Assembly: GCA_964486935.1 (NCBI GenBank)
Contig: CAZAPG010000060.1
Span: 1 to 37,650, forward strand
DNA: 37,650 nt
Source: CAZAPG01 sp964486935
Lineage (GTDB): Bacteria > Chloroflexota > Anaerolineae > 4572-78 > J111
Direction of reading: 5' to 3'
Every line of letters starts with the position of its first letter. Within the stretch, counting starts at the first letter, position 1. Below, one piece after another: positions 15,630 through 24,311 of this stretch. A program made the position numbers and the translations under genes. The notes under the pieces are model-generated. The model made no database searches. It saw only the letters and a list, made by a program, of their open reading frames with translations, and was not told the origin of the DNA.

Positions 15630-16696
15630 GCAATAAACCATCCATTTTGGACCTGTCCAAAGCCGAATTGAAAAACCTGATGACCGGCTGGGGCCAACCG
15701 GCCTACCGGGCCGGCCAGGTTGAAACCTGGCTGTATCAAAAATATCTGCTCGACGCGTCGCAAATGAGCAACCTGCCCAAAGCGCTGCGCCAACGGCTTG
15801 AGCATGATTGCCTGCTCAACCCGCTGCGCCCGCTGGTTTCGCTCAACTCGTCGGACGGGCACACCCGCAAAACCCTGTTTGCCCTGCCCGACGGCCGAGA
15901 GGTTGAAGCAGTGCTGATGCGTTACCAGAAGCGTCAAACCCTGTGCATTAGCACCCAGGCCGGTTGCGCCATGGCCTGCCCCTTTTGCGCTACCGGTCAA
16001 ATGGGCTTTCTGCGCAACCTTACCGCCGGCGAGATTGTGGCCCAGGTGTTGTACTATGCCGGCCAGCTTGAGCAGGAAGGGAAACGCGTCACCAATGTTG
16101 TCTTTATGGGGATGGGCGAGCCGCTGGCCAACTACGCCGAAACCTGGCGCGCCATTCGGCGGCTGAATGATGCTGAGGGGTTTAATTTGGGGGCGCGCAA
16201 TATAACCCTCTCTACCGTGGGGCTGGCCCCGGCCATCCGGCGGGTAAGCAAAGAGCCAGAGCAGGTGGGGCTGGCCGTATCGCTGCACGCGCCCAACGAT
16301 GAGCTACGCAACAAAATAGTCCCCATCAACCGGCGATATCCGCTGGTAATGCTGATGCGGGCTATTAAAGATTACATTGCCGAAACCAACCGGCGGGTAA
16401 CATTTGAATACGCCCTGATGGATAAATTGAATGATAGCGACACCCTGGCCGGCCAGTTTGCCCAATTGGTGCGGGGTTTGTTGTGCCACGTGAATTTAAT
16501 TCCGCTGAACCCCACGCCCAACTCGCCCTGGAGCGGCTCGCCGGATGAGCGGGTATATGCCTTTAGAGACCGGCTGGTAGCGGCGGGGATTCCGACCACG
16601 GTGCGGTTGCGGCGCGGCATTGATATTGCCGCCGGGTGCGGGCAACTGCGCAACGCCCACAGCCGGCAGCGAGAGGAGATTATGTTGACTCGATAA
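15626..16696 (+). CDS. rlmN: 23S rRNA/tRNA adenine-C2 methyltransferase RlmN
   Basis: 356-residue radical-SAM methyltransferase that methylates A2503 of 23S rRNA and, in several bacteria, A37 of some tRNAs. It has the iron-sulfur motif CX3CX2C in CAMACPFCATGQMGF, the family stretches VFMGMGEPLANY and ITLSTVGLAP, and the C-terminal catalytic Cys in DIAAGCGQL. Length is standard. ATGA overlap with the preceding gene implies coupled translation. Confidence 0.97.
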   Translation: MSNKPSILDLSKAELKNLMTGWGQPAYRAGQVETWLYQKYLLDASQMSNLPKALRQRLEHDCLLNPLRPLVSLNSSDGHTRKTLFALPDGREVEAVLMRYQKRQTLCISTQAGCAMACPFCATGQMGFLRNLTAGEIVAQVLYYAGQLEQEGKRVTNVVFMGMGEPLANYAETWRAIRRLNDAEGFNLGARNITLSTVGLAPAIRRVSKEPEQVGLAVSLHAPNDELRNKIVPINRRYPLVMLMRAIKDYIAETNRRVTFEYALMDKLNDSDTLAGQFAQLVRGLLCHVNLIPLNPTPNSPWSGSPDERVYAFRDRLVAAGIPTTVRLRRGIDIAAGCGQLRNAHSRQREEIMLTR

Positions 16697-16764
16697 AGGG
16701 GTCAACCTTGCATTTTAAGAACAAAAGTTGTATGATAGGGCCAACTTTTCTGCAAAGGATGTTT

Positions 16765-16797
16765 CAATAAAAAGGCCAGCATTTTTTGCTGGCCTTT
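16765..16797 (-). terminator. Hairpin terminator downstream of rpmB
   Basis: A perfect 10-bp stem AAAGGCCAGC/GCTGGCCTTT (16771-16780, 16788-16797) has a 7-nt loop. On the minus strand it is followed by TTATTG, giving a TTTTTATT run. It lies 65 nt after the L28 stop because a short palindromic element separates them. It may also stop rlmN transcripts from the other side. Confidence 0.75.
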
Positions 16798-16818
16798 AAA
16801 GATTAAGAAATGGAAAAA

Positions 16819-16863
16819 CATCCGCTGGGGTCTGTCCCAAATTTTGGGACGCACCCATCCGCT
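16819..16863. mobile_element. Short palindromic insertion flanked by 8-bp direct repeats
   Basis: CATCCGCT occurs at 16819-16826 and again at 16856-16863, flanking a 29-nt hairpin core. The core has GTCCCAAA/TTTGGGAC arms (16834-16841, 16843-16850) extended by GGGT/ACCC after a 2x2 mismatch. Exact short direct repeats around a palindrome look like the footprint of a transposed miniature element. The right copy overlaps the last bases of rpmB, including the CTA that encodes its stop. No transposase is present. Confidence 0.5.
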
Positions 16864-17044
16864 AGGCAGATTTGACTGCGGTGCGCAGGCAGCGAGAGCA
16901 AATTTTTACCTTCTTAAACTTGCCGTCTCTCAAAATGGTGGCTTTTTGAATATTTGGTTTCCACTGGCGCTTGGTGTGGCGCTGAGAAAAGCTGACGTTG
17001 TGGCCGCTCATTGGTTTTTTGCCACATATTTCACATTTTGCCAT
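16862..17044 (-). CDS. rpmB: 50S ribosomal protein L28, zinc-ribbon form
   Basis: 60 residues, usual length. The N-terminus MAKCEICGKKPMSGHNVS and the C-terminal CSRCLRT give two Cys pairs, so this is the zinc-binding (C+) form. AAAGGAAG precedes ATG 17044. It is transcribed alone, opposite to both neighbours. The stop codon lies at the edge of the small palindromic insertion. Confidence 0.97.
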   Translation of the reverse strand: MAKCEICGKKPMSGHNVSFSQRHTKRQWKPNIQKATILRDGKFKKVKICSRCLRTAVKSA

Positions 17045-17171
17045 GATAACTTGCTTCCTTTTTTTCTGAGTTTACCGCGCGGGTAATAAAATAAATTGAC
17101 GCTTAACCCCGTAACACAAAGAGTTATAATAACATAGACCTGCAAAATTGGCAAAACAATAACGGATTTAG

Positions 17172-18836
17172 ATGTCGCAATATCTGGCTGAACAAGGATT
17201 TATTATAGAAAATGGGGCCGCGCGAGCCTGTAACGGCACAGGCTTAAAAAATTTACTGAAGGCCGGAGAGCAATGGCTGGCCCTTCACCGGGAGTACGTT
17301 AACAGCCTGAACGTTTTCCCCGTGCCAGATGGCGATACCGGCACCAATATGCTCTTGACTGTTCGCGCTGCCCTCAACGCCATTGAGAGCGCCGCAGACC
17401 ACCACGCCGGCACAATTGCCGCCGCCGCCGCTCACGGCGCGTTAATGGGCGCGCGCGGCAATTCGGGGGTCATTCTTTCGCAGTTTTTGCAGGGATTAGC
17501 CGCGGGGCTAAAGGGCAAAACAACTTTTACTGCCCAGGATTTTGCCCAGGCGATGCGGCTGGGGTCGGACCAGGCTTACCAGAATATTCTGAACCCGGTT
17601 GAGGGCACTATTTTAACCGTTATCCGGGCCGCGGCGCAGGCGGCGCTGGAGCAGGCGCCAACTCAACCGGATTTGGCAGGTTTGTGGGCCGAGGTTGTAG
17701 AGGCAACCCGGCTGGCCCAGGCCGGCACGCCCAGGCTGCTGCCCATTTTGCAAGAAGCCGGCGTAACCGACTCTGGGGGACAGGGACTACTGTACATTTT
17801 TGAGGGGGCCTTGAGATTTCTGCAAAACCGGCCCATCGAGGCGGAACCGGCCGGTTACAGCGCGCCCCGATTGCAGGCCGATTTAGGGCGTCACGCCACT
17901 CATTACGGGTATGAGGTGCAGTTTCTGGTTGAGGGCAACGAGCTGAACCTGGCCCAAATTCGGGCCGATATTAACCAGATGGGCCAGTCGGCGCTGGTGG
18001 CGGGAAATGAAGAAGTGATAAAAGTGCATGTTCACGTAGCCAACCCGCAGCAGCCCCTTGAGTACGGGGCCAAACTGGGGCGCGTTACCGGGGTAATGGT
18101 TGAAAACCTCGATGAGCAGGCCCAGGCGTTTGCCCGGAGCCAGTTGTCTGCCCGCTCAAATGGGGCGGGGCGGCCCGCCGCCCAGGTAGCCACGGTAGCG
18201 GTAGTAACCGGGCCGGGGCTGGTCGAAATATTTTGGGATTTGGGAGTCGACCAGATTGTGCCGGGCGGCCAGAGTATGAACCCCAGCGCCCGGGAACTGT
18301 TGCAGGCCGTAGAGCAAATTGCAGCAGATAATGTATTGATTTTACCTAACAATAACAATATAATTTCAACAGCCCAACAAACGCAACGGCTTGCTAAAAA
18401 GAATGTGCGGGTTATTCCAACCCAAACCATTCCGCAGGGCCTTGCCGCGCTGCTGGCGTTTAACAGCCAGGCCGACGCCCAAACCAACGCCACCCGGATG
18501 ACCGAGGCGGCCCGGCAGGTGCGTACCCTGGAAATTACGCGGGCCGTTCGTAACTCGGTTTTGCATGGGGTGAACATTCGGCAGGGTGAATTGCTGGGTT
18601 TGCTGGATAACCGGGTGGTGAGTGCGGGTCAAGATTATTTGGATTTGGTAAAAGCGGGCCTGGCGCAGCTAAAGCTGGAAGATTATGAAATAGTTGCCAT
18701 TTATTACGGGGCCGATATCCAGCCGGCTCAGGCCGACGCGCTGGCCCGCGAGATTAGCCGGCTTGACGCCAACCTGGACGTAGAGATTTATAGCGGGGGA
18801 CAACCCCATTACCATTACATAATATCACTGGAGTAG
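17172..18836 (+). CDS. fakA: Fatty acid kinase catalytic subunit FakA (DAK2-domain, YloV-like)
   Basis: 554 residues. The DAK2/DhaL-like ATP-binding domain (about 25-210) has NVFPVPDGDTGTNM and GARGNSGVILSQ. The middle and C-terminal domains match the YloV family, with IKVHVH and ILPNNNNIISTA. FakA phosphorylates fatty acids bound to FakB so they can enter phospholipid synthesis. The adjacent DegV-family gene is the expected FakB partner. A consensus TATAAT at 17125-17130 without a well-spaced -35 lies about 40 nt before ATG 17172. Confidence 0.92.
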   Translation: MSQYLAEQGFIIENGAARACNGTGLKNLLKAGEQWLALHREYVNSLNVFPVPDGDTGTNMLLTVRAALNAIESAADHHAGTIAAAAAHGALMGARGNSGVILSQFLQGLAAGLKGKTTFTAQDFAQAMRLGSDQAYQNILNPVEGTILTVIRAAAQAALEQAPTQPDLAGLWAEVVEATRLAQAGTPRLLPILQEAGVTDSGGQGLLYIFEGALRFLQNRPIEAEPAGYSAPRLQADLGRHATHYGYEVQFLVEGNELNLAQIRADINQMGQSALVAGNEEVIKVHVHVANPQQPLEYGAKLGRVTGVMVENLDEQAQAFARSQLSARSNGAGRPAAQVATVAVVTGPGLVEIFWDLGVDQIVPGGQSMNPSARELLQAVEQIAADNVLILPNNNNIISTAQQTQRLAKKNVRVIPTQTIPQGLAALLAFNSQADAQTNATRMTEAARQVRTLEITRAVRNSVLHGVNIRQGELLGLLDNRVVSAGQDYLDLVKAGLAQLKLEDYEIVAIYYGADIQPAQADALAREISRLDANLDVEIYSGGQPHYHYIISLE

Positions 18837-18845
18837 TTATTCACT

Positions 18846-19703
18846 TTGTCAAAAAAAGTTGCGATTGTTACCGATAGCACCGCCTATTTTGAGCCGGGCG
18901 AAGCTGAAAAGTTGGGGGTGCATATTGTGCCGCTTAATATTCAGCTTGGCAGTAACCGGTTTTTAGATACCGTTGGCATAGATACCGACGAGCTTTTCCG
19001 CCGGCTTAGTTACAGCGGCGGTTTTCCCAGCAGCCACCCGCCCGAGGCTCATGTGTTTGAGCAGCTTTACGCCCAACTGCACAAGCAAACCGACCAGATT
19101 CTGTCTATCCACATCTCCGGCCATTTGAGCAAAACCATTAACCAGGCCCAACTGGGGGCCGAAGCGCTGCTGGGCCGCTGCTCTATTGCCGTGGTCGACT
19201 CGTTGACAACCTCGGTGGGGTTGGGGATTCTGGTAAAGGCCGCGGCCAAAGCCGCCAACCAGGGGGCCTCGCTGGATGATATTGTGCGGCTGGTGCGGGG
19301 CATGTTGCCCCACGTTTATCTGGTTTTTTATGTGGAAACCATGGAGTTTTTAGAGCGCAGCGGGCGCATTGGCAAAGCTCAGGCCATTTTGGGGTCGATG
19401 CTCAACATCAAGCCGATTCTATTTATGGAAGATGGCGATATCATTCCCTTGGAAAAAGTGCGTACCACTGAAAAAGCCATCGAGAAGCTGTTTGAGTTTG
19501 TGGCTGAATTTGATAATTTAGAGCAAACTGCTATTATTCAACGTAACAGGCAACCCAATAAAGAGGCCCGCGTGCTCCAGGAGCGGCTGGAGCAAAGTTT
19601 CCCCAACCTGAGCTTCCCAATTATTCAATATGGTCCCGATTTGGCAACACGCGTAGGCCCCAACGCCCTTGGAATTGTTGTTTACGAAGGTTTAACTTTT
19701 TAG
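18846..19703 (+). CDS. fakB: DegV-family fatty-acid-binding protein FakB
   Basis: 285 residues, usual DegV length. Family landmarks are VTDSTAYF at the N-terminus, GGFPSSHPP, ILSIHISGHLSKT, VDSLTTSVGLG, and GPNALGIVVYEG at the C-terminus. FakB binds a fatty acid and presents it to FakA for phosphorylation. The start is TTG at 18846 with GGAG about 13 nt upstream. It lies 9 nt after fakA, strong support for a two-gene unit. Which fatty acid it prefers cannot be told. Confidence 0.92.
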   Translation: MSKKVAIVTDSTAYFEPGEAEKLGVHIVPLNIQLGSNRFLDTVGIDTDELFRRLSYSGGFPSSHPPEAHVFEQLYAQLHKQTDQILSIHISGHLSKTINQAQLGAEALLGRCSIAVVDSLTTSVGLGILVKAAAKAANQGASLDDIVRLVRGMLPHVYLVFYVETMEFLERSGRIGKAQAILGSMLNIKPILFMEDGDIIPLEKVRTTEKAIEKLFEFVAEFDNLEQTAIIQRNRQPNKEARVLQERLEQSFPNLSFPIIQYGPDLATRVGPNALGIVVYEGLTF

Positions 19704-19718
19704 CAGATTAAAAATAGT

Positions 19719-22262
19719 ATGCTTCCCAGTTTTGACAAACTTATTGATATGCTGACCCAGGAAAAGAGACTGGGCTACCAAAATAAAATTGTATTTGGCG
19801 GTTTAGAAAAATACGTCCCTAATTGGGTTAATAACGCCCTGGCCGAGGCGCAAACCGAAGAGCAGCGCCGGGTTGTTAATGAGGTGGCGCAAGAGCTGAA
19901 CCAATACGCCCATGTGGCCGATAAAGACCGGCCCAGATTTATTCATCAAATTTTGGTGAAATTGCACAATGTTGGCAACCACAAGGCAAATGCCGACAGC
20001 AACCAAAGCGAGCCACGGCCGCAAACCAATAACACCCAACCCAAACAACAGCAACCGGCCCAACCTCCAAATAAGCCCCAACCGGCAGCCTCAAATCACC
20101 AGGAACAGAACCAGGCTCCCGCTGTGGCCAAACCTGCGGAGGCAAGAGCCGCACCGGCGGCTAAACCCAAACCACAACCACCGGCAGATTTGGTCAATGC
20201 CGGCCTCGATTCGCCGGTGACTAAATTGCCGGGCATTAAAAATGCCATGGCCAGCAAACTGTCCAGGCTGGGGGTTTATACCATTGGCGATTTTTTGCGC
20301 CTTTACCCCCGCCGCTACGATGATTACCGCGAACTCAAGCCAATCAACCAGCTTGAGTACGGCGAGGATGTGACCATTATTGGGCAGGTTTGGGAAACGC
20401 GCAAACGAGACACGCGCAACAATTTTACCATCATCACCTCTATCATTTCCGATGGCACCGCCACCATCGAGGCTACCTGGTTTAACCAGCCCTGGCTGGT
20501 TAGAGACCTTAAACCCGGCACGCAAATTGTGGTAAGCGGCAGGGTTGACCAATACCTGGGCCGCCTCACGTTTCAGCAGCCGGAGTGGGAAGAACTGGAT
20601 AAAGAGTTAATCCACACCGCCGGGCTGATACCTGTTTACCCGCTTACCAAAGGCATCAGAGCCAAATGGCTGCGTACTCAGATAAAACAAACGGTTAACT
20701 ACTGGACCCAGCGGCTGCCCGACCACCTACCCAACGAGTCCAGAGAGCGGCTGAAAATGTATGAACTGGCCGAGGCTGTCCGGCAGATACATTTTCCCGA
20801 TGATTGGGACCGGCTGGACTCGGCGCGCCGCCGGCTGGCCTTTGACGAACTGCTGCTCATTCAACTGGGGGTGTTTCGCCAGCGCCACCAGTGGCAAAGC
20901 CAGCCGGGGCGTCCGGTCAGTATCTCGCCCCAGGTTGTCGAGCAAATTTTGAGCACCCTGCCCTTTGCCCTGACCGGAGCGCAGCGCCGGGCGCTAGACA
21001 GCATTATTGGCGACATGCAGCGCGACGTGCCCATGAGCCGCCTGCTGCAAGGCGATGTTGGCTCCGGCAAAACCGTGGTGGCGCTCATTGCCATGGCCCT
21101 AACCGTGAACGACGGCGGGCAGGCCGCCATTTTGGCCCCCACCGAAATTTTAAGCGAGCAGCACTACCGGGGTATGGGCAAGCTGCTGGAATCCATCGGC
21201 CAGGCTTTGGGCCGGCAAATAAATATCCGCTTGCTGACCGGCAGCACGCCCGCCGCCGAGCGCCGCGAGATTCTTGACGGTTTGCAAAACGGCCAGGTTG
21301 ACATTTTGGTAGGCACGCACGCCATTATCCAGAGCCATGTGGCCCTTAACAACCTGCGGCTGGCCATTATCGACGAGCAGCACCGCTTTGGGGTTGAGCA
21401 ACGGGCCGCCTTGCGAGAAAAAGGCTTTAACCCCCATATGCTGGTGATGACCGCCACACCCATTCCGCGCACTCTGGCGTTGACCCTTTACGGCGATTTG
21501 GATTTGTCCATTATTGATGAAATGCCGCCGGGCCGCCAGCCCATTCAAACCAAGTGGCTTACGCCCAGAGAGCGCGAGCGCGGCTACACCTTTATTCGCG
21601 CCCAAATTGAAAAAGGGCGGCAAGCTTTCATTATTTGCCCGCTGGTTGAAGAGTCAGAAAACAGCGAGGCCAAAAGCGCCGTTGAAGAGCACCAGCGCCT
21701 GCAAAAACAGGTATTCCCCCGCCTTAAACTGGGGCTGCTGCACGGGCGTCTCTCCTCCGATGAAAAAGAAGCCGCCATGAAAGCTTTTAGAGATGGCGAA
21801 ACCCAAATACTGGTTTCCACCTCGGTGGTAGAGGTAGGCATTGATGTGCCCAACGCCACGGTGATGCTGGTAGAAGGAGCTAACCGGTTTGGGTTGTCGC
21901 AACTGCACCAGTTTAGGGGGCGCGTTGGGCGTGGGCAGCATCAAAGCTACTGCCTGCTGCTGGCCGACAAGCTCACCCCCGAAGCCGAAGAGCGGCTCAA
22001 AGCCGTTGAAAAAACCAGCGACGGCTTTGAACTGGCCGAAAAAGATCTGCAAATGCGCGGTCCCGGCGAGTTTTTTGGGACGCGCCAGAGCGGCCTGCCC
22101 GATTTGAAGCTGGTCAAACTAACCGACACCCGTTTGCTGGAACTGGCCCGGCAAGAGGCCCAGTTTATTTTTGAAAAAGACCACAATTTAGAACAACCAC
22201 AGCATCGCCTGCTGGCCCGGCAGGTAGACAACTTCTGGAGTTCAGGGAGCGATTTAAGCTAA
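19719..22262 (+). CDS. recG: ATP-dependent DNA helicase RecG with extended N-terminus
   Basis: 847 residues. The wedge/OB domain begins around residue 166 (LPGIKNAMASKLSRLGVYTIGDFLRLYPRRYDDY region). Helicase motifs are GDVGSGKT (Walker A), DEQHRFG (motif II), MTATPIPRT (motif III) and the C-terminal QFRGRVGRG (motif VI). RecG remodels stalled replication forks and Holliday junctions. It is about 150 residues longer than E. coli RecG: residues 1-85 form an extra helical domain, joined by a linker rich in Gln, Pro, Asn and Ala (about 90-160). Similar extensions exist in other phyla. The stop overlaps the coaD start by one base. Confidence 0.97.
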   Translation: MLPSFDKLIDMLTQEKRLGYQNKIVFGGLEKYVPNWVNNALAEAQTEEQRRVVNEVAQELNQYAHVADKDRPRFIHQILVKLHNVGNHKANADSNQSEPRPQTNNTQPKQQQPAQPPNKPQPAASNHQEQNQAPAVAKPAEARAAPAAKPKPQPPADLVNAGLDSPVTKLPGIKNAMASKLSRLGVYTIGDFLRLYPRRYDDYRELKPINQLEYGEDVTIIGQVWETRKRDTRNNFTIITSIISDGTATIEATWFNQPWLVRDLKPGTQIVVSGRVDQYLGRLTFQQPEWEELDKELIHTAGLIPVYPLTKGIRAKWLRTQIKQTVNYWTQRLPDHLPNESRERLKMYELAEAVRQIHFPDDWDRLDSARRRLAFDELLLIQLGVFRQRHQWQSQPGRPVSISPQVVEQILSTLPFALTGAQRRALDSIIGDMQRDVPMSRLLQGDVGSGKTVVALIAMALTVNDGGQAAILAPTEILSEQHYRGMGKLLESIGQALGRQINIRLLTGSTPAAERREILDGLQNGQVDILVGTHAIIQSHVALNNLRLAIIDEQHRFGVEQRAALREKGFNPHMLVMTATPIPRTLALTLYGDLDLSIIDEMPPGRQPIQTKWLTPRERERGYTFIRAQIEKGRQAFIICPLVEESENSEAKSAVEEHQRLQKQVFPRLKLGLLHGRLSSDEKEAAMKAFRDGETQILVSTSVVEVGIDVPNATVMLVEGANRFGLSQLHQFRGRVGRGQHQSYCLLLADKLTPEAEERLKAVEKTSDGFELAEKDLQMRGPGEFFGTRQSGLPDLKLVKLTDTRLLELARQEAQFIFEKDHNLEQPQHRLLARQVDNFWSSGSDLS

Positions 22263-22783
22263 TGGCAATTGCTATTTACCCCGCTACGTTTGACCCGATT
22301 ACCAATGGACACCTTGACATTGCCGAAAGAGCTGCCAACCTGTTTGAGCAGTTGATAGTGGGCGTGTATGACCGCCCCATGAAAAGCCTGCTCTTTTCAA
22401 CCGAAGAACGGCTGGAAATGACCCGGCAGGCGCTGGACCATCTGGAAAATGTAAGCGTAAAAAGCTACAGCGGCCTGACCGTAGATTTTGCCAAGGCGCA
22501 AGGGGCCGGTTACATTGTCCGGGGCTTGCGCGCCCTCTCTGATTTTGAGTGGGAGTTGCAACTTTCGCTGGCCAACCACAGCCTGGAGCCGCACATAGAA
22601 ACCATCTGCCTGATGGCCAGCCAGGAACACTCATTTTTGAGTTCAAGTATTCTAAAAGAGATTGCCATTAATAACGGCAATATCGAGCATCTGGCCCCGG
22701 CTGTGGTGGTTGAGGCGCTCCGCAAAAAGGCTATGAATGAAGACGGAAATCATCAGGTAAAAACGGTTTCCGTAAGAGATTAA
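22262..22783 (+). CDS. coaD: Phosphopantetheine adenylyltransferase
   Basis: 173 residues. It catalyses ATP + 4'-phosphopantetheine to dephospho-CoA, the fourth step of CoA synthesis. The nucleotidyltransferase HxGH-type motif is TFDPITNGHLDI, preceded by the usual YPATFDP. Further landmarks are YIVRGLRALSDFEWE and the C-terminal FLSSSILKEIA. The ATG overlaps the recG stop (TAATG). Confidence 0.97.
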   Translation: MAIAIYPATFDPITNGHLDIAERAANLFEQLIVGVYDRPMKSLLFSTEERLEMTRQALDHLENVSVKSYSGLTVDFAKAQGAGYIVRGLRALSDFEWELQLSLANHSLEPHIETICLMASQEHSFLSSSILKEIAINNGNIEHLAPAVVVEALRKKAMNEDGNHQVKTVSVRD

Positions 22784-22808
22784 ATTGTCAAAAGGCAGGG
22801 TGGGCATA

Positions 22809-23333
22809 ATGGACATATTGCACCTGATTGACCGGCTTGAAACCTTGGTAACGGAGAGTTTTCATCTTCCCTTTACCTCAAATGTTATTCTGCAAGAAGA
22901 CGCCTTTCTGGATATTATCGACCAGATGCGCGTTTCCATCCCCGAAGAGGTGAAGCTGGCTAAACGCACCGAGGCCGAGAGAGAACGAATGTTGCTTCAG
23001 GCTCAGGAAGAGGCCAATCGTATTGTTGAAATGGCCCGCGAAAAAGCCATCTCCATGACCGAAGAACACGAACTGGTGCTGTTTGCCAAAGAGCGCGCCA
23101 AAGAAATTGAAGCCGAAGCCCACCGCCAGGCCGAAGATATTTTGTCCGATACCGACGAGTATATCATCGACCAGCTCAGCGAGTTGGAAGAGCAATTAAT
23201 GAAAACCCTGACCACCGTTAGAAATGGTTTGCGCCATGTTCAAGAAACCCGCTCCAGCGCAGATGAGTACCCCGCCGCAGCCGCGCACAGTAACCGCGAA
23301 GAAATGGAGGCCGAAGTAGAAAGCGAAGAATAA
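22809..23333 (+). CDS. Coiled-coil protein of unknown function
   Basis: 174 residues from ATG 22809; a TTG eight codons upstream is possible. After a globular N-terminus (DILHLIDRLETLV, FLDIIDQMRVSIP) comes a charged alpha-helical coiled coil of about 90 residues rich in Glu, Ala and Arg, resembling ATP-synthase b-subunit or DivIVA-type helices. The tail is acidic. There is no membrane segment or signal. It follows coaD and precedes DUF177-rpmF. A scaffold or division-site role would be a guess. Confidence 0.75.
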   Translation: MDILHLIDRLETLVTESFHLPFTSNVILQEDAFLDIIDQMRVSIPEEVKLAKRTEAERERMLLQAQEEANRIVEMAREKAISMTEEHELVLFAKERAKEIEAEAHRQAEDILSDTDEYIIDQLSELEEQLMKTLTTVRNGLRHVQETRSSADEYPAAAAHSNREEMEAEVESEE

Positions 23334-23399
23334 TCTATAGGGAAATTTTGAAAAATAACCAAAATGCTTTAAAATACTCCTTCTGTGCGCGCGCAAACC

Positions 23400-23969
23400 A
23401 TGAAAGATTATAAATTAAATATACCTGCCGTTCACGAGTTGCAGTTTAACGTTGCCCAGTTACTTAAAGATGTAACCGGGGCATCTCGTGAATATGATAT
23501 TAACAGCACTATCCTGAGTAAACTGGCCGAAGATGCGGCGCTGGTCTCGCCCATTGTGGGGCGCGTAAAATTTTTGCGAACCGGCGCCGATATTTTAGTA
23601 ACCGGCGTGTTACAATCTGCGGTGCAGAAAAATTGTGGCCGCTGTTTGACTCCCTTTACAACGGCCATATCGTTTGAACTGGAGGAGCAGTTTTACCCAA
23701 CCCTAGATGTTAATACCGGCACTCATCTGCCGCCCCCGCCCGAAGCGGACGAAGCCAACAGCATTACCGCCTCGCACATTCTGGATTTGCTGGAGGTTGT
23801 TCGCCAGGGCTTTTTGTTAGAAAGTGATGGTATTCGCTACTGCCGGCCCGATTGCAAAGGCTTGTGCCCTCATTGCGGCAAAGACCGCAACGTGGAACCC
23901 TGCAATTGCGAGGATGAACAGATAGACCTGCGCTGGGCGGCCCTGCAAACTTTTGAAGTTGAAGATTAA
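23400..23969 (+). CDS. DUF177 (YceD-family) protein
   Basis: 189 residues from ATG 23400; an upstream GTG at 23385 adds five residues. It has the family motif CGRCLTPF in the middle and a Cys-rich C-terminus (CRPDCKGLCPHCGKDRN then CNC), likely zinc-binding. DUF177 proteins are linked to 23S rRNA accumulation in plants and bacteria, and the gene almost always precedes rpmF, as here (56 nt before it). Confidence 0.93.
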   Translation: MKDYKLNIPAVHELQFNVAQLLKDVTGASREYDINSTILSKLAEDAALVSPIVGRVKFLRTGADILVTGVLQSAVQKNCGRCLTPFTTAISFELEEQFYPTLDVNTGTHLPPPPEADEANSITASHILDLLEVVRQGFLLESDGIRYCRPDCKGLCPHCGKDRNVEPCNCEDEQIDLRWAALQTFEVED

Positions 23970-24025
23970 TTGACAATCAGACCTGACAAGTCTTGAGAAT
24001 AAGTGAGAAAGGATTTTAAAGAATA

Positions 24026-24229
24026 ATGGGTGCATTACCAAAACGCAAAGTCTCTAGAGTTCGGCGCGACCGCCGCCGGGCGCATTACCTGCGCTTAAAA
24101 ATGCCGCACATGGTTCCGTGTCCCCAGTGCCATACCCTGCGCCTGGCGCATCACGTTTGCCTGAATTGCGGAACTTACAACGGCGCTCAAGTGCTGCCCG
24201 AAGAGAAAGTTGCTCCAGCCAGTAGCTAA
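24026..24229 (+). CDS. rpmF: 50S ribosomal protein L32
   Basis: 67 residues. N-terminus MGALPKRKVSRVRRDRRRAH, then a zinc ribbon with CPQCH and CLNCG. AAAGGA lies about 11 nt before ATG 24026. Position after DUF177 and before fatty-acid genes is the classical arrangement. Confidence 0.97.
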   Translation: MGALPKRKVSRVRRDRRRAHYLRLKMPHMVPCPQCHTLRLAHHVCLNCGTYNGAQVLPEEKVAPASS

Positions 24230-24264
24230 TAAATGCAAAGCATCTAACCCAAACAGGATTATTG

Positions 24265-24311
24265 GCCGTGCTAGTGTGAGTTAAACAGTTGCACGGCTCT
24301 TATTTTGTATT
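24265..24311 (+). terminator. Hairpin with U-rich tail abutting the fabD start
   Basis: GCCGTGC/GCACGGC (24265-24271, 24291-24297) with a 19-nt loop is followed by TCTTATTTTGTATT. It may terminate the DUF177-rpmF transcript. Its tail runs directly into ATG 24312, so it also occupies the place where the fabD ribosome site would be. Confidence 0.45.

Noticed and set aside
16708..16736. TTGCAT-N17-TATGAT promoter-like sequence on the plus strand
   Set aside because: A terminator hairpin follows within about 35 nt and no gene or conserved small RNA is apparent; such matches occur by chance in AT-rich gaps.
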